Below are positions 25,309 to 36,926 of a DNA stretch of 64,000 nt, piece after piece (positions within the stretch are counted from its first letter, which is position 1; the number at the start of each line of letters is the position of its first letter). A program made the position numbers and the translations under genes. Under the pieces are notes generated by a model. It saw only the letters and a list, made by a program, of their open reading frames with translations. It ran no database searches and was not told where the DNA came from. The stretch spans positions 1 through 64,000 of the forward strand of contig NZ_BMOC01000005.1 in assembly GCF_014646875.1 (NCBI RefSeq), given 5' to 3'. The DNA comes from Halobellus salinus (GTDB lineage: Archaea; Halobacteriota; Halobacteria; Halobacteriales; Haloferacaceae).

Positions 25309-27617
25309 TCCGGGTCGAACGGGAGTCCGTCGGCGTCGCCGTCCCCGTCGCCCCCGACACCGTCGATCGCGTCCCCGTCGCCCCCCGCACTGCCGATGAA
25401 GCTCCCATCCCCGTCATCGAGCCACGACAACGCGTCCGCAACCGAGTGTGACGGCGGCGAGCACGCCCGGCCCTCGCAGACGTACACCGTCGGGTCGCCG
25501 TCGCGCTCGTTCCGCCCCCGCCAGATCGGCGGCGCCTCGTCGAGACCCAGGGTTTCGAGCCACGCGTCCAGCCCCGACTCCGTCGGCGGCCGCGGCGCGA
25601 GCACGGCACCCGGGAGAGACGTCGACGCAAGCGACGCCCGGATCGACTCCGGGAGTCCCACGCCAGCGGTCGCCGCACCGGCGTCGGTGCCGTCCCCCAT
25701 CGTGACAACCACCTCCGTCGATCCGTGCGCCAGTGTGTGGGCCGCAAGCGCCAGCGACGTGTGTTCCAGCGGCCGCCCCCGAATCCGGTCGGCGTGGGTG
25801 TCGACGACCGCACCCGCGGCGTCGGAAAAGCCGGCCGACGGGGCGAACGCGTCCAGATCCGCCAGAAGCGACGCCGCGACCCCCGCGCTCGACGGCGTCG
25901 ACTGGTCTTTGAGTTCCTGCGGTCGGGTGACGAGCGCCTCCCCGTCGGCGGGGGTCATGTACAGCGTCCGGGCGTCGGCGTCGTAGAACGATCCGACGAT
26001 CACCTCGGCGAGGTCGACGGCGAACGCGAGGTGGTCGACGTCGCCGGTGGCGCCGTACAACTCAAACGCACCCCGGGCCAAGAACGCGTAGTCGTCGAGG
26101 TAGCCGGTCCCCTTCACGTCGCCGTCTTTGTACCGCCGCGAGAGCCGCGCGGCCTCCGCGTCCCAGAGGTGCTCCCGCACGAACGACAGCGCGTCCGCGG
26201 CGAGATTGACGTACTCGTCGTTGCCGACCACGAGCCCCGCACGCGCCAACCCCCTGATCGCGAGGCCGTTCCACGACGCGAGGACCTTCTCGTCGCGCGC
26301 TGGCCGAACCCGGTCGCTCCGCGCAGCGAACAGCGCCGCCCGAGCGTCGTCGAGCCGGTCGACGACCTCCGACTCCGGACAGTCGTAGGCGTCGGCCAGG
26401 TCCGGAATCGATGACGACGCCGTGAGCACCGTCTTCCCCTCGAAGTTACCGGCATCGGTCACGCCGAACCGGTCCTTGGCGATCGCAGCGGTGCGGTCGT
26501 CGTCGATGGCGGCGTCGACCGTCGCTGGCGTCCAGACGTAGAACGTGCCCTCCTCACCCTCGCTTTGGGCGTCGAGGGTGCTGAACAGGCCGCCGTCGTC
26601 GTGGCGGAGCTCTCCGCGGAGGAAGTCGGCGGTCTCGCGGACGATCCGGGCGTACCGGTCGCGGCCGGTCTGTTGATACGCCGCGGCGTAGAGCGCAAGC
26701 AGTTCGCCGTTGTCGTAGAGCATCTTCTCGAAGTGGGGGACCGTCCACTCGCGGTCGGTGGCGTACCGGTGAAAACCGCCGCCGAGGTGGTCGTAGACGC
26801 CGCCTGCGGCCATCGCGTCCAGCGACGCGGTCGCCGCCCGGAGCGCGTCGTCGTTCTCGACCGCGACCGACGCCCGGAGGAGTGCGTCGACCCGCCACGG
26901 CTGGGGGAACTTCGGACCGCCCGATCCGAACCCGCCGTACTCGTTGTCGGTCGCTCGGATAGCGGCGGTGGCGACGCTGTCGAGGCTGTCGGCGCCGACG
27001 CCATCCGAACCGTCCTCGCCCGCCTCCCCACCTTCGGTCGCCCCCGCCTCCCCACCTTCGGTCGCCCCGCCCCCACTCGCCGGGGTTGTCTCCAACCGAT
27101 CCCGGAGCGCGTCGGTCCACTGGTCGGCGCGGTTCTCGATCTCTTCGCGATCGGCGTCCCACGACGACGCGAACGACCGGCAGATGTCGAGAAAGCCCGG
27201 GACGTTCCCGCGCCGCGGATCCTCCGTCTTCGGGAAGTAGGTACCGACGTAGAACGGCTCGCCGTCGGGCGTGAGCCACACCGACAGCGGCCACCCGCCC
27301 CCGCCGGTCACCAGCCCGCAGATGGTCTGGTAGATCCGGTCGAGGTCCGGCCGCTCCTCGCGGTCAACTTTGATCGGGACGAACGACTCGTTGAGCACTC
27401 CCGCGACCTCGTTGTCCTCGAAGCTCTCTTCTTCCATCACGTGACACCAGTGACACGCGGAGTAACCGACTGAGAGGAAGATCGGGCGGTCGGTCTCCCG
27501 GGCCCCCGACAGCGCGGCGTCGTCCCACGGCTGCCAGTTGACCGGATTGTCGGCGTGCTGACGGAGGTAGGGGCTCTCTTCGCTGTTCAGTCGGTTCCGC
27601 GAGAGTGGATCAGCCAT
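25305..27617 (-). CDS. thioredoxin-domain DUF255 (YyaL/SSP411-like) protein
   Basis: 770 aa. The N-terminal thioredoxin-like domain has GYSACHWCHVMEEESFED (CHWC motif, residues 49-66) and SVWLTPDGEPFYVGTYFP. It is followed by a six-hairpin glycosidase-like (alpha/alpha) domain (KFPQPWRVDALL, WTVPHFEKMLYDNGELL, LASWNGLAIRGLARAG). The reaction of this widespread family is not established. The linker contains an exact 24-bp tandem duplication (27021-27068). Starts 121 bp from purD, divergently. Confidence 0.88.
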   Translation of the reverse strand: MADPLSRNRLNSEESPYLRQHADNPVNWQPWDDAALSGARETDRPIFLSVGYSACHWCHVMEEESFEDNEVAGVLNESFVPIKVDREERPDLDRIYQTICGLVTGGGGWPLSVWLTPDGEPFYVGTYFPKTEDPRRGNVPGFLDICRSFASSWDADREEIENRADQWTDALRDRLETTPASGGGATEGGEAGATEGGEAGEDGSDGVGADSLDSVATAAIRATDNEYGGFGSGGPKFPQPWRVDALLRASVAVENDDALRAATASLDAMAAGGVYDHLGGGFHRYATDREWTVPHFEKMLYDNGELLALYAAAYQQTGRDRYARIVRETADFLRGELRHDDGGLFSTLDAQSEGEEGTFYVWTPATVDAAIDDDRTAAIAKDRFGVTDAGNFEGKTVLTASSSIPDLADAYDCPESEVVDRLDDARAALFAARSDRVRPARDEKVLASWNGLAIRGLARAGLVVGNDEYVNLAADALSFVREHLWDAEAARLSRRYKDGDVKGTGYLDDYAFLARGAFELYGATGDVDHLAFAVDLAEVIVGSFYDADARTLYMTPADGEALVTRPQELKDQSTPSSAGVAASLLADLDAFAPSAGFSDAAGAVVDTHADRIRGRPLEHTSLALAAHTLAHGSTEVVVTMGDGTDAGAATAGVGLPESIRASLASTSLPGAVLAPRPPTESGLDAWLETLGLDEAPPIWRGRNERDGDPTVYVCEGRACSPPSHSVADALSWLDDGDGSFIGSAGGDGDAIDGVGGDGDGDADGLPFDPD
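27021..27068. repeat. perfect 24-bp tandem duplication in DUF255 gene
   Basis: Units 27021-27044 and 27045-27068 are identical and in frame; they double the peptide ATEGGEAG-type linker between the thioredoxin-like and glycosidase-like domains. Confidence 0.85.
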
Positions 27618-27707
27618 ACACTCGATACGGCGGGGACAGTAAAAAGCGGCCGGACGGGTGGGGTGTCAGGGTGTCCCCCAGCGCAGCGCCGGCCCGCGAA
27701 CAGCAAG

Positions 27708-27714
27708 CTTTAGG
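27708..27714 (+). promoter_or_regulatory. TATA box of purD
   Basis: CTTTAGG lies 28 nt before the ATG at 27739, at the spacing expected if transcription starts at or next to the start codon. Confidence 0.45.
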
Positions 27715-27738
27715 CCGCTTTGCGTGCGCCTCCCGCGT

Positions 27739-29037
27739 ATGACAACCACGGAGACGGCGGTGCTCGTCGGCGGCGGTGGACGGGAACACGCGATCGCCCG
27801 GGCGCTCGCGAGCGATCCGGCGTGTGACCTGTACGCGTGTGCGAGCAACCGCAACCCCGGCATTGCGGAACTCGCAGACGGGTTCGAGACGGTCGAGGAG
27901 ACGGCCGTTGCGGCGGTGGTCGAGTACGCGGTCGGCGTCGGCGCCGACATCGCGGTGATCGGGCCCGAGGCTGCTCTTGAGGCCGGCGTCGCCGACGCGC
28001 TTGACGACGCCGGGGTGTACACATTCGGCCCCCCCAGCGAGGCCGCCCGCATCGAGACCGACAAGGCGTTCCAGCGGGAGTTCATGCGCTCGGAGTCGAT
28101 TCCGGGGTGTCCCGACTTCGCGGTCTTCGACGACACCGAGGCCGCCTGCGAGCACATCGACGACTACGACGGCGACCTCGCGGTCAAGCCCGCGGGGCTC
28201 ACCGGCGGGAAGGGTGTCCGGGTCGTCGGCGACCAGGTTACACCTGGAGAGGCGAAAGCGTACCTTCGCGACACCGACTACGACCGGGTCGTCTTAGAGG
28301 AGCGACTAGTCGGCGAGGAGTTCACCGTCCAGGCGTTCGTCGCGAACGGCGAGGTGCGGCCGACCCCCGCGGTCCAGGACCACAAACGCGCCTACGAAGG
28401 CGGCGAGGGACCCAACACCGGGGGGATGGGCAGTTACAGCGACGCGGCTCCCGAACTCCCGTTTATGACGACGGACGACTACGCCGACGCGGTCGAGATC
28501 CTCGGAGCCACCGTCGACGCCCTCCCCAATTACAAGGGGGTGCTCTACGGACAGTTTATGCTCACCGCCGACGGGCCGAAAGTCGTCGAGTTCAACGCCC
28601 GCTTCGGTGACCCCGAAGCGATGAACACCCTGCCCGTGCTGGAAACCCGGTTTCTCGATGTCGTGACCGCCGCCCGCGACGGCGACCCGCTTCCGCAACT
28701 CGAGTTCGGGGGCCACGCGACCGTCTGTAAGTACGCCGTCCCGGACGGGTACCCCACCGACCCTTCTTCGGGCGCGGCGGTCACCATTGACGAGGAGAGC
28801 GCGGGGGACGCACTGCTGTTCTACGCCAGCGTCGACGAGCGCGACGACGGGCTCTACACCACTACCTCGCGCTCGTTCGCGGTCGTCGGCGTCGCCGACT
28901 CGATCGCGGACGCGGAACAACAGGCCGAGGACGCGCTCGCGGCCGCCGGCGACGGGCTTCGGGTCCGCCACGATGTCGGCAAGCCCGACGTCGTCCAGCG
29001 GCGGATCGACCACATGGCGGAGTTGCGCGGGGAGTGA
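27739..29037 (+). CDS. purD: phosphoribosylamine-glycine ligase
   Basis: 432 aa, family length. ATP-grasp fold: N-terminal [20 protein letters not shown], the GPEAALEAG loop, ATP-binding [11 protein letters not shown], and [13 protein letters not shown] with metal ligands. It makes glycinamide ribotide in purine synthesis. ATG 27739 begins the canonical N-terminus. Followed 43 bp later by the cyclophilin gene on the same strand. Confidence 0.94.
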   Translation: MTTTETAVLVGGGGREHAIARALASDPACDLYACASNRNPGIAELADGFETVEETAVAAVVEYAVGVGADIAVIGPEAALEAGVADALDDAGVYTFGPPSEAARIETDKAFQREFMRSESIPGCPDFAVFDDTEAACEHIDDYDGDLAVKPAGLTGGKGVRVVGDQVTPGEAKAYLRDTDYDRVVLEERLVGEEFTVQAFVANGEVRPTPAVQDHKRAYEGGEGPNTGGMGSYSDAAPELPFMTTDDYADAVEILGATVDALPNYKGVLYGQFMLTADGPKVVEFNARFGDPEAMNTLPVLETRFLDVVTAARDGDPLPQLEFGGHATVCKYAVPDGYPTDPSSGAAVTIDEESAGDALLFYASVDERDDGLYTTTSRSFAVVGVADSIADAEQQAEDALAAAGDGLRVRHDVGKPDVVQRRIDHMAELRGE

Positions 29038-29080
29038 CTGGAGTAGACACCGTTTTGTGTCCGTCGCGCCACCATCGCGT

Positions 29081-29617
29081 ATGGTAGACGATTCCGACTT
29101 CGACCATCCCGACAACCCCGCGGTCACGCTGGAGACCACCAAAGGCGACATCACGCTGGAACTGTTCGAGCAGCGCGCCCCCCGCACTGTCGAGAACTTC
29201 CTGGGGCTGGCGACCGGGGACACCGAGTGGTCAGACCCCGAGACCGGCGAGACCCGGACGGACTCGCTGTACGAGGGCACCATCTTCCACCGCATCATCG
29301 GCGACTTCATGATCCAGGGTGGCGACCCCGAGGGAACCGGCCAGGGCGGCCCCGGCTACACCTTCGACGACGAGTTCCACGAGGACCTCAACCACGACGA
29401 GGCGGGGATCCTCTCCATGGCGAACCGCGGCCCCGACACCAACGGGTCGCAGTTCTTCATCACGCTCGGGGCCCAACCCCACCTCGACGGCAAGCACGCG
29501 GTCTTCGGCCACGTCGTCGACGGGATGGACGTCGTCGAGGAGATCGGCAACGTCCCGACCGACCGGAACGACAAGCCGATGAAGGACATCGAGATCGAAT
29601 CGCTTGACATCGAGTAG
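29081..29617 (+). CDS. cyclophilin-type peptidyl-prolyl isomerase
   Basis: 178 aa. Catalytic [19 protein letters not shown], then [20 protein letters not shown] and [20 protein letters not shown] cover the complete active site. It has an extra acidic insertion after [14 protein letters not shown], as in other halophilic forms. Cytoplasmic foldase. ATG 29081; the long open frame before it lies in purD. Confidence 0.94.
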   Translation: MVDDSDFDHPDNPAVTLETTKGDITLELFEQRAPRTVENFLGLATGDTEWSDPETGETRTDSLYEGTIFHRIIGDFMIQGGDPEGTGQGGPGYTFDDEFHEDLNHDEAGILSMANRGPDTNGSQFFITLGAQPHLDGKHAVFGHVVDGMDVVEEIGNVPTDRNDKPMKDIEIESLDIE

Positions 29618-29719
29618 TCGGGTCGCCGACGCCAGTGCGGAGACGGAACGGTGACGGCTTCCACTTCCACCGCGCTCCCCAACACTTCTTAACCGTTGGG
29701 GAGGTACGCCCCCCAGGGA

Positions 29720-32700
29720 ATGACTTCGTTTCAGTCGACGCTCGATGACGACGGCGAGGACGGGGACAGCGAAGACGGGGACAGCGAAGACGACACCCAG
29801 GGTGATGCCGAGGACGACGCCGAGGACGACACCGATACCCGCGGTGAGGTCGCCGCTGACTTGGCGGAGAGCCAGCGCGCCATCTCCATCGCCGAGTTCT
29901 TCGACAAGAACAAGCAGATGCTCGGCTTCGACTCCGGGGCCCGGGGGCTGGTCACCGCGGTCAAGGAGGCGGTCGACAACGCGCTCGACGCCACCGAGGA
30001 GGCCGGGATCAAGCCTGACATCTCGGTGAAGATCACCGAATCCGGCGACTACTACAAACTCGTCGTCGAGGACAACGGCCCCGGGATCACCCGCGAGCAG
30101 ATCCCGAAGGTCTTCGGGAAACTCCTGTATGGGTCTCGGTTCCACACCCGTGAGCAGTCGCTGACACCGGAGCAACAGCTCCTGGTTCGGCGGGACGGCG
30201 AGGTCGACTTCGTTCCGATCGGGGTGCTGTGTGACGCGTACCTCCCACAGGGAGGCTCGGGAACGGCTCCGGTCGCGGACGACATCGAGGTCCCATCGTT
30301 CGACCGCGAGACACACGAGATGACGTGGGAGGGGGTTACCCACGCGATCCGCCACGAGACCGACGAAGCGGTCTATCGGGTGACGACCGAACGTGGTCGC
30401 ACGGTCGAGGTCACGGGGAACCACAGTCTCTTTTCGGTGTCCCCGGACGGCGACACTGCGGAAGTGAAAGCGGGGAACCTCTCCCCCGGTGACACGGTTC
30501 TGGCGCCGCAACGGCTTCCGGCGGCTGCGAAACAGACGACCGAGATCAACGTCCTCGAACACATCAGGCCGAGCCAACTGGATGGAAGACGAGTCTACGT
30601 CTACGGCTTCGACGAGGAGACGATAGCCGAACTCAGAAGCGAAGAGACAGTCCGCAAGAAGCCGTCGCCGGACAGCGACCGCAGGAGGTACTACTACCGC
30701 CACGACGGGGTCGAGATCCTCCGCGATAGCCTCGAAGGGAACTACATCGAAGAGGGATACCTGCCGGCCGAGACGGTGTTGGAACTCGGGTGGGAAGACC
30801 GCGCGGCCGACTGTGAACTGAAGACGTACCAGGTCGGCGGCGAGGAGACCACGGTCCCGGTCACGATACCGGTCGACGATTCGTTCGTCGAGCTGTTGGC
30901 GTACTACGTCTCGGAGGGGCACGCCGGACCACGCCAGGTTGGATTCACGTTCGGCTCACACGAGTCGGGGTTGATCGAGGCGACAGAGGAAGCCGTCACC
31001 GCGCTGACCGGGTCGACTACGACGGTCGAACGCGAACGGAACTCGACGCGCGTGAAGGCGTTCGGGTCCCCGCTCGCGATGTTCCTCGAATCCGTCTGCG
31101 GCGACGCTGCCGACACCAAGCGGATCCCGTCGTTCGTCTTCGACCTCGATCCCGGGTTACAGAAGCGGTTCATCGCCGCACTCTACCGGGGCGACGGCTC
31201 GGATCGATACCCGAACAACGAACTCTCGCACACGACCGCCAGCGAGACGCTCGCTCGGCAGCTCTCGGTACTGTGGAACATACAGGGGGTCGTCGCGAGT
31301 ACGGAGTCGAGGGCGGACGCAAGCGGGTACAGCGACGGCGAAACCGAGATGTACCGGACGAAAGTGTACGGCGAGGACGCGGAGGTTCTGGACGTATTCG
31401 GGGCCGAAAACCCCGCTGAACAGCGGTACAAGCGCGTCCCGACATCGCTCCTCGAAGACGTTGCCGTGGGCAACGTCACCCACGATACTGTTCCGGACAC
31501 GATCCCGGGACTGCTGATGGGCGCGGGCATCGGATCCAGCACCGAGCACGCCGCCGAATACCAGTCGCTTATCGAGGCCGCGATCGCGGGCGAGCAGGTC
31601 GACGCGCCCCGGTACGCGCACAACCTCACGGAGTACGGTCTCCTGAGCGAGGACGGACGGGCGACCGAGGAGCTCGCGGACCTCTGGGAGGCCGTCCGGG
31701 GGCTCCACGGTCTCACGGACACGGACGTGTGCCTCCTGTCCGTGAAATCGATCGAAGAAATCGAGCCTCCGGAGTACGTCTACGACATCTCCGTTCCCGG
31801 CGCGAGCGGACGAGACGAGAACTTCGTTGTCGCAAACGACGGCGCGTTGTGTGTCAAAAACAGCCGCGGACAACAAGGAATCGGCATATCAGCCGCTGTA
31901 CTGTACGCTCAGAAGACTTCCGGGAAACCAGCGAAGATCACGTCCCGGACCCAAAACGCCGACCGCGCGCAGTATTTCGAGCTGATCATCGACACCGACA
32001 CCAACGAGCCGGAGATCTCCGTCGAGGAGGAGCGCGCGCCCGGCGAGTCGGACCTCTCGCCGACCCACGGCACCCGGATCGAGTTGGAGATGGAGGCGAA
32101 CATGCGGGCGCGCCAGCAGCTCCACGACTACACCCAACAGACCGCGGTCATAAACCCCCACGCGCGGTTGGTCCTTGACGAGCCCGGGTTCGACGAACCG
32201 AGGCGGTACGAACGCGTTGAGGGCGCGGACCTGCCCGCAGAGACCGAGGAGATCCGCCCGCACCCACACGGGGTCGAACTCGGGACGCTCATCACGATGC
32301 TCGAAGCGACCGAGTCATACTCGGTGTCGGGGTTCCTCCGGGGCGAGTTCACCCGCGTCGGATCGAAGACCGCGACCAAAGTGCTCGACAACCTCCGGGA
32401 CCGCCACTTCGGCCGCGAGATGGGGTGGGCGGTCTCCTCCGGATCCGATGTCGACCTCGAAGCCGCGGTCGAGGACGCCGTCGCGAACAAGGGGGCGGAG
32501 GCGACGGCGGCGTTCGCGTCGAGGGTCGCCGACGCCCTCTCGAATCGGGAGCGGACCGCTCACTCGGCGCTCCGATCGGTCATCGACACCGTCGGCGAGG
32601 ATATCGAAAGCGAGTTCGGGACGACCTTCGGGAGTACGGTTCGCGAGAACGCCGCCGACGCAGCCTGGACCGTGCTGACCACCGACATCGACTCCGAGCT

Positions 32701-33916
32701 GTACGCCATCGTCGACGAGGCCACGAGCACCCGGAAGGACGCCGCGACGGTCGAAGGCCTGACCGATCGCCTCGCTGATAAGTTCCGGGAGGCCGGCGGG
32801 TCACACCGTGCGACCCGGTCGGAGCTCGAAGCGTACGTCGACCGCTCGGCGAACCAGCTGGTTTCGGAGGACGTGTCGTTCGGGGAGACCGCCCGCGAGA
32901 ACGTTGTTGAGGCGGTTTGGAGCGTGATGCGGACGGTTCCGGACGACGTCCCCAGAGTGAGCCGGGTCGCCGACGATCGTGATACGGCCTCGGAGTTGCT
33001 GGATGCGATGCGGGAGACCGACATCCTGGCGCCGCCGACGAACTGCCTCTCACCGATCACTGCGGAACTCGTCGAGGCCGGCCTCCGGAAGGAGTACGAC
33101 GCCGACTTCTACGCGGCGGCCACTCGTGACGCCGAAGTCCACGGCGGTGACCCGTTCATTGTGGAGGCCGGGATCGCCCACGGCGGCGAGTTGGAGGACG
33201 GCACCGTCGGGCTGCTCCGGTTCGCCAACCGCGTCCCCCTGGTCTACCAGCGCGGGGCATGTGCAACCACGGATGTGGTCAAGCGGATCGGGTGGCGGAA
33301 CTACGGCCTCGACCAGCCGGGCGGGTCGGGCATGCCGAGCGGCCCCGCGGTGGTGATGATCCACGTCGCTTCCACGAACGTCCCGTTCACGAGCGAGTCG
33401 AAAGACGCCATCGCGAACATCCCTGCGATCGAAGACGAGATCGAACTCGCGGTCCGGGAGGCGGCCCGCGAGCTGAAATCCTACCTCAAGAAGCGGCGGT
33501 CGATGCAGAAGCGCCGGGAGAAACAGGACGTCCTCGGCCGGATCCTCCCGGAGATGGCGGACAAGCTCTCGGAGGTGACAAGCAAAGAGCGGCCGACCAT
33601 CGACGGTGCGCTCGCGCGGATCATGAACAACGTGAGCGTTGAGCGATCGATCGACGGCGACACCGTCTCTCTGACCGTCGAGAACCACTCCGACCGGGCG
33701 GAAGAGCCTGAGATCACCGAGATCGTGTCGGCCGAACCTGCGGACCTCCCCGACGACGGGAGCGTCGTCAACCTCGACGGCGAGTGGTTCATCACCTGGA
33801 CGCCGTCGGTACCGGCCGGCGAGTCGGCGACGCTCACGTATACGACCGCCGCGGACGCGGCCTTCGACATCGACATCGACGGGATCGAGGCGGAGAAACT
33901 GACGATCGACGCGTAA
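29720..33916 (+). CDS. top6B: DNA topoisomerase VI subunit B with intein
   Basis: 1398-aa precursor. Residues 1-50 are an acidic linker. The GHKL ATPase domain has [14 protein letters not shown] and VEDNGPGI and ends at [10 protein letters not shown]; an intein (residues 147-714) interrupts it exactly before [13 protein letters not shown]. After splicing the protein would be 830 aa, with H2TH and transducer domains and a C-terminal Ig-like extension. It drives the ATP-dependent gate of the type IIB topoisomerase with Top6A, 15 bp downstream. ATG 29720 lies 16 nt after a GGGGAGG stretch. Confidence 0.95.
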   Translation: MTSFQSTLDDDGEDGDSEDGDSEDDTQGDAEDDAEDDTDTRGEVAADLAESQRAISIAEFFDKNKQMLGFDSGARGLVTAVKEAVDNALDATEEAGIKPDISVKITESGDYYKLVVEDNGPGITREQIPKVFGKLLYGSRFHTREQSLTPEQQLLVRRDGEVDFVPIGVLCDAYLPQGGSGTAPVADDIEVPSFDRETHEMTWEGVTHAIRHETDEAVYRVTTERGRTVEVTGNHSLFSVSPDGDTAEVKAGNLSPGDTVLAPQRLPAAAKQTTEINVLEHIRPSQLDGRRVYVYGFDEETIAELRSEETVRKKPSPDSDRRRYYYRHDGVEILRDSLEGNYIEEGYLPAETVLELGWEDRAADCELKTYQVGGEETTVPVTIPVDDSFVELLAYYVSEGHAGPRQVGFTFGSHESGLIEATEEAVTALTGSTTTVERERNSTRVKAFGSPLAMFLESVCGDAADTKRIPSFVFDLDPGLQKRFIAALYRGDGSDRYPNNELSHTTASETLARQLSVLWNIQGVVASTESRADASGYSDGETEMYRTKVYGEDAEVLDVFGAENPAEQRYKRVPTSLLEDVAVGNVTHDTVPDTIPGLLMGAGIGSSTEHAAEYQSLIEAAIAGEQVDAPRYAHNLTEYGLLSEDGRATEELADLWEAVRGLHGLTDTDVCLLSVKSIEEIEPPEYVYDISVPGASGRDENFVVANDGALCVKNSRGQQGIGISAAVLYAQKTSGKPAKITSRTQNADRAQYFELIIDTDTNEPEISVEEERAPGESDLSPTHGTRIELEMEANMRARQQLHDYTQQTAVINPHARLVLDEPGFDEPRRYERVEGADLPAETEEIRPHPHGVELGTLITMLEATESYSVSGFLRGEFTRVGSKTATKVLDNLRDRHFGREMGWAVSSGSDVDLEAAVEDAVANKGAEATAAFASRVADALSNRERTAHSALRSVIDTVGEDIESEFGTTFGSTVRENAADAAWTVLTTDIDSELYAIVDEATSTRKDAATVEGLTDRLADKFREAGGSHRATRSELEAYVDRSANQLVSEDVSFGETARENVVEAVWSVMRTVPDDVPRVSRVADDRDTASELLDAMRETDILAPPTNCLSPITAELVEAGLRKEYDADFYAAATRDAEVHGGDPFIVEAGIAHGGELEDGTVGLLRFANRVPLVYQRGACATTDVVKRIGWRNYGLDQPGGSGMPSGPAVVMIHVASTNVPFTSESKDAIANIPAIEDEIELAVREAARELKSYLKKRRSMQKRREKQDVLGRILPEMADKLSEVTSKERPTIDGALARIMNNVSVERSIDGDTVSLTVENHSDRAEEPEITEIVSAEPADLPDDGSVVNLDGEWFITWTPSVPAGESATLTYTTAADAAFDIDIDGIEAEKLTIDA
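30158..31861 (+). mobile_element. intein with LAGLIDADG homing endonuclease in Top6B
   Basis: 568 aa. Starts Ser1 ([18 protein letters not shown], block A), block [14 protein letters not shown] (Thr86, His89), two LAGLIDADG helices ([10 protein letters not shown] at 246-255, [10 protein letters not shown] at 338-347), and the C-terminal block ([20 protein letters not shown]). The last residues are Lys567-Asn568, followed by Ser+1, so the usual penultimate His is replaced by Lys. The exteins rejoin as TREQ/SRGQQG, an invariant ATP-lid site. Confidence 0.93.
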
Positions 33917-33931
33917 CACACGGGACACACC

Positions 33932-35026
33932 ATGAGCACGACACAGGACGACGAACTCGCACAGGAGCGACTTATCGACCTCGCCGCGGAGTTCTACGAC
34001 CAGTTCGCGGCGGGCGAGGTGCCGCGGATGGAGATCCCCACCCGGACGAAATCCAACATCGTCTTCGACGAGGACTCGAACGTGTGGGTCTACGGCGACC
34101 GCACCTCCACCAGATCGGCCAACAGCGTCCGCGGCGCGCGGAAGCTGTTGAAAGCCGCCTACGCAATCGAATTCCTGGTGAACCAACTCGAGGAGGGCCG
34201 CTCGTCGACGCTGCGTGAGCTGTACTACCTCTCGGAATCGTGGGACAACCAGGAGGCGCAGTTCTCCAGTCAGGACGAGTCGAACCAGCTGATCGAGGAC
34301 CTGGAGATCGTCTCGAAGGTCACCCGCGAGGACTTCCACATGCGCCCCGAGGAGTCGGGGGCGACCCTGATGGGCCCACTGGAACTCCGCGAGCAGACCC
34401 GACGGGGCGAGCGGGAGATCCACTGCCAGAAGGACGTCGGCGAGGGCGGCTACCAGATCCCCAACAACCCGGACACGATCGACTTCCTCGACCACGACAT
34501 CGACTTCGTGCTCTGCGTGGAGACCGGCGGGATGCGCGACCGGCTGGTGGAGAACGGCTTCGACGACGAGTACAACTGCCTCGTGGTCCACCTGAAGGGC
34601 CAGCCTGCGCGGGCGACCCGGAGGATCACGAAGCGGCTCCACGACGAACTCGACCTGCCGGTGGTGGTCTTCACCGACGGCGACCCGTGGTCCTACCGGA
34701 TCTACGGGTCGGTGGCGTACGGATCGATCAAATCCGCACACCTCTCGGAGTACCTCGCGACGCCGCAGGCGCGGTTCGTGGGGATCCAGCCCGAGGACAT
34801 CGTGGAGTACGACCTCCCCACCGATCCGCTGGCGGATTCGGACATCAACGCCCTGGAATCGGAGTTGGAAGACCCCCGATTCGAGACCGACTACTGGACC
34901 GAACAGATCGAACTCCAACTCGACATCGAAAAGAAGGCCGAACAGCAGTCGCTGGCGGCCCGCGGGCTGGACTTCGTCACCGAAACGTACCTGCCCGAGC
35001 GACTCAACGTAATGGGTGTGCTGTAG
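33932..35026 (+). CDS. top6A: DNA topoisomerase VI subunit A
   Basis: 364 aa, full length. The Spo11-type catalytic region [17 protein letters not shown] holds the nucleophile (Tyr98 or Tyr99; the second is favoured by alignment with Spo11). The Toprim domain follows with [17 protein letters not shown] and [13 protein letters not shown] (acidic metal-binding residues). Together with Top6B it relaxes and decatenates DNA. Cotranscribed with top6B. Confidence 0.96.
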   Translation: MSTTQDDELAQERLIDLAAEFYDQFAAGEVPRMEIPTRTKSNIVFDEDSNVWVYGDRTSTRSANSVRGARKLLKAAYAIEFLVNQLEEGRSSTLRELYYLSESWDNQEAQFSSQDESNQLIEDLEIVSKVTREDFHMRPEESGATLMGPLELREQTRRGEREIHCQKDVGEGGYQIPNNPDTIDFLDHDIDFVLCVETGGMRDRLVENGFDDEYNCLVVHLKGQPARATRRITKRLHDELDLPVVVFTDGDPWSYRIYGSVAYGSIKSAHLSEYLATPQARFVGIQPEDIVEYDLPTDPLADSDINALESELEDPRFETDYWTEQIELQLDIEKKAEQQSLAARGLDFVTETYLPERLNVMGVL

Positions 35027-35056
35027 CTCCCGAGCGGCTGCCCGCAGCGGGATCGA

Positions 35057-36802
35057 CTACTGCTCGTCGGCCAACCGCGCGACCCGCGTCACGGTGTCGG
35101 CGTCGGCAGGCGATTTGTCCGGTCGGACGCCCACGAACCGGGGGAACCGGAGCGCGTACCCCGACTCGTAGGTCGGCGACGGCTGGATCTCCTCGTAGCC
35201 CACCTCGAAGACGACCGCCGAGTCGATCGAGACCTCCTGGCCGTCCTCGTGGTCCACGTACGGCTCCAGCAGGTCGGTCAGCGACTGAAGCTTCTCGTCG
35301 GTGATCCCGGTCGCGACCTTCCCGATGGTCTCGTAGGACTCCCCGCCTTCGACCCGCGCCGACAGCAGGAACGTCCCGAAGAGGTTGGCGCGCCGCCCTT
35401 CGCCCCACTCCGCGCCGGTCACGACCAGATCCAGCGTCTCGACGTCGGGCTTCCGTTTCAGCCAGTTTCGGCCGCGCCTACCCGGTTCGTACGCCGACTC
35501 GGGGTCTTTCAGCATCACGCCCTCGTGGCCCGCGTCGAGCGCCGTCCGCTCGGCCGAGGCCACCTCGTCGGGGTCGGCCGTCCGGACGACCGACTCGACC
35601 GCGTCCGTGTCACCCAGCAGGTCGTCGAGTCGGTCGCGCCGGGCGGTCAGCGGCGCGTCGAGCAGGTCCACCCCGTCACTGTGGAGGCAGTCGAAGGCTC
35701 GGAGTTCGACGCGGACCTCCTCGCGCATCCGCTCGATGTCGTACTTTCGGCGGAACCGCCGCAGCACCGCCTGGAACGGCAACGGGTCGCCGTCTTCGTC
35801 CACCGCGACGACCTCGCCGTCAAGAACCGCGGGCACGTCGAGTTCGGCCGTCACGAACCCTACAACTTCCGGGAGCGGATCGGTGACGTCCTGCATATTT
35901 CGCGAGAAGACCCACGTCTCGTCGCCGTCGTGGTGGACCTGCACCCGCGCGCCGTCGAATTTGGTCTCGACCACCGCCTCGCCCCACGCGTCGATCCCGT
36001 CGGTCGCGGTGCCCGCCTGCGCGAGCATCGCCTGAACCGGGCGGCCGACCTCCAACCCCATCGCGTTGAGGCCCGCACGCCCTGTGTCGCGGGCGACAAC
36101 AGCGACCCGCCCGTAGTCGTTCGAGACCTGGAGCGCGCGTTCGACCGCCGTAACGGCCTCGTCGGGGGGCGCGGTCGCCGGGTTGTCGCCATCCGCCGGA
36201 TGGACACCCCGGTCGTCGGCCTCCGCTTCGTCGGCTGTCTCGGCCAGAAACGCCGCCGCAACCGCGTCACGAACGGTGCCTTCGCCGACGCCGATCCGCA
36301 TCGTTCCGAGCACGAGCCGGGCGAGAAACCGGGCTTCATCGGAGCAAGCGCGGTTGAACTGCCCGAACAGGATTTCGACTCGGCGATCCTCACTCCCGTC
36401 GCCGTCAGCGGTCGCGACCTCGCGGAGCCGCTCGTCAACCTCGGTCACGGTGAGCGGCTCCCGGCTTCCGCTGCCGAAGGCCGAGAGTCCGCGTTGGCCG
36501 CCGAAGTCGTACGCCGCCGCGACGGCGCCGACCTCGCCGAGGTCTGCGAGTTCGTCCTCCACGTCGTCGGCGTCGACGTTGGGGCCCGCCGCCCGGGCGA
36601 TCGCCTCGCGGAGGAGCGCGGGGCCGACATTGAGCGTCCGGCTGTCCCACGCGGGGAACACTCGCCCCTGGAGGAACCGGACCACTGTCGGAAGGTCGTC
36701 GCCCGCCTCGCCGAGGAGTCGGCGAACGCCCGCGACGGTGGCGTGATCGCCCGGTTCGGCCTCCAGTTCCGCGGCGCGTGCGGCGAAGTCGGCGAACTGC
36801 AT
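35057..36802 (-). CDS. ligA: ATP-dependent DNA ligase
   Basis: 581 aa. Adenylation lysine Lys281 in VETKFDGARVQVHHDGD; other nucleotidyltransferase motifs include DGEVVAVDEDG and EGVMLKDPESAYEPGRRGRNWLKRKP, and a C-terminal OB domain (GYALRFPRFVGVRPDKSP). An N-terminal DNA-binding domain fills residues 1-230. It seals nicks in replication and repair. Convergent with top6A (30 bp). Confidence 0.95.
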   Translation of the reverse strand: MQFADFAARAAELEAEPGDHATVAGVRRLLGEAGDDLPTVVRFLQGRVFPAWDSRTLNVGPALLREAIARAAGPNVDADDVEDELADLGEVGAVAAAYDFGGQRGLSAFGSGSREPLTVTEVDERLREVATADGDGSEDRRVEILFGQFNRACSDEARFLARLVLGTMRIGVGEGTVRDAVAAAFLAETADEAEADDRGVHPADGDNPATAPPDEAVTAVERALQVSNDYGRVAVVARDTGRAGLNAMGLEVGRPVQAMLAQAGTATDGIDAWGEAVVETKFDGARVQVHHDGDETWVFSRNMQDVTDPLPEVVGFVTAELDVPAVLDGEVVAVDEDGDPLPFQAVLRRFRRKYDIERMREEVRVELRAFDCLHSDGVDLLDAPLTARRDRLDDLLGDTDAVESVVRTADPDEVASAERTALDAGHEGVMLKDPESAYEPGRRGRNWLKRKPDVETLDLVVTGAEWGEGRRANLFGTFLLSARVEGGESYETIGKVATGITDEKLQSLTDLLEPYVDHEDGQEVSIDSAVVFEVGYEEIQPSPTYESGYALRFPRFVGVRPDKSPADADTVTRVARLADEQ

Positions 36803-36926
36803 CGATCCCGGCTACCGACTCGCGGGACAAGAGTCCGCCGACTCCGGCAGACGTCGGGGCGGGAGGGCGCGGCACACCACCCTCGGAAGCGCGGGATTCA
36901 AGCCCTTCGCCCGTCCACGCCTCGCT

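Noticed and set aside
29231-30922. A 563-residue minus-strand frame over cyclophilin and top6B
   Set aside because: Antisense shadow of two certain genes, full of Arg and Val runs and without any domain.
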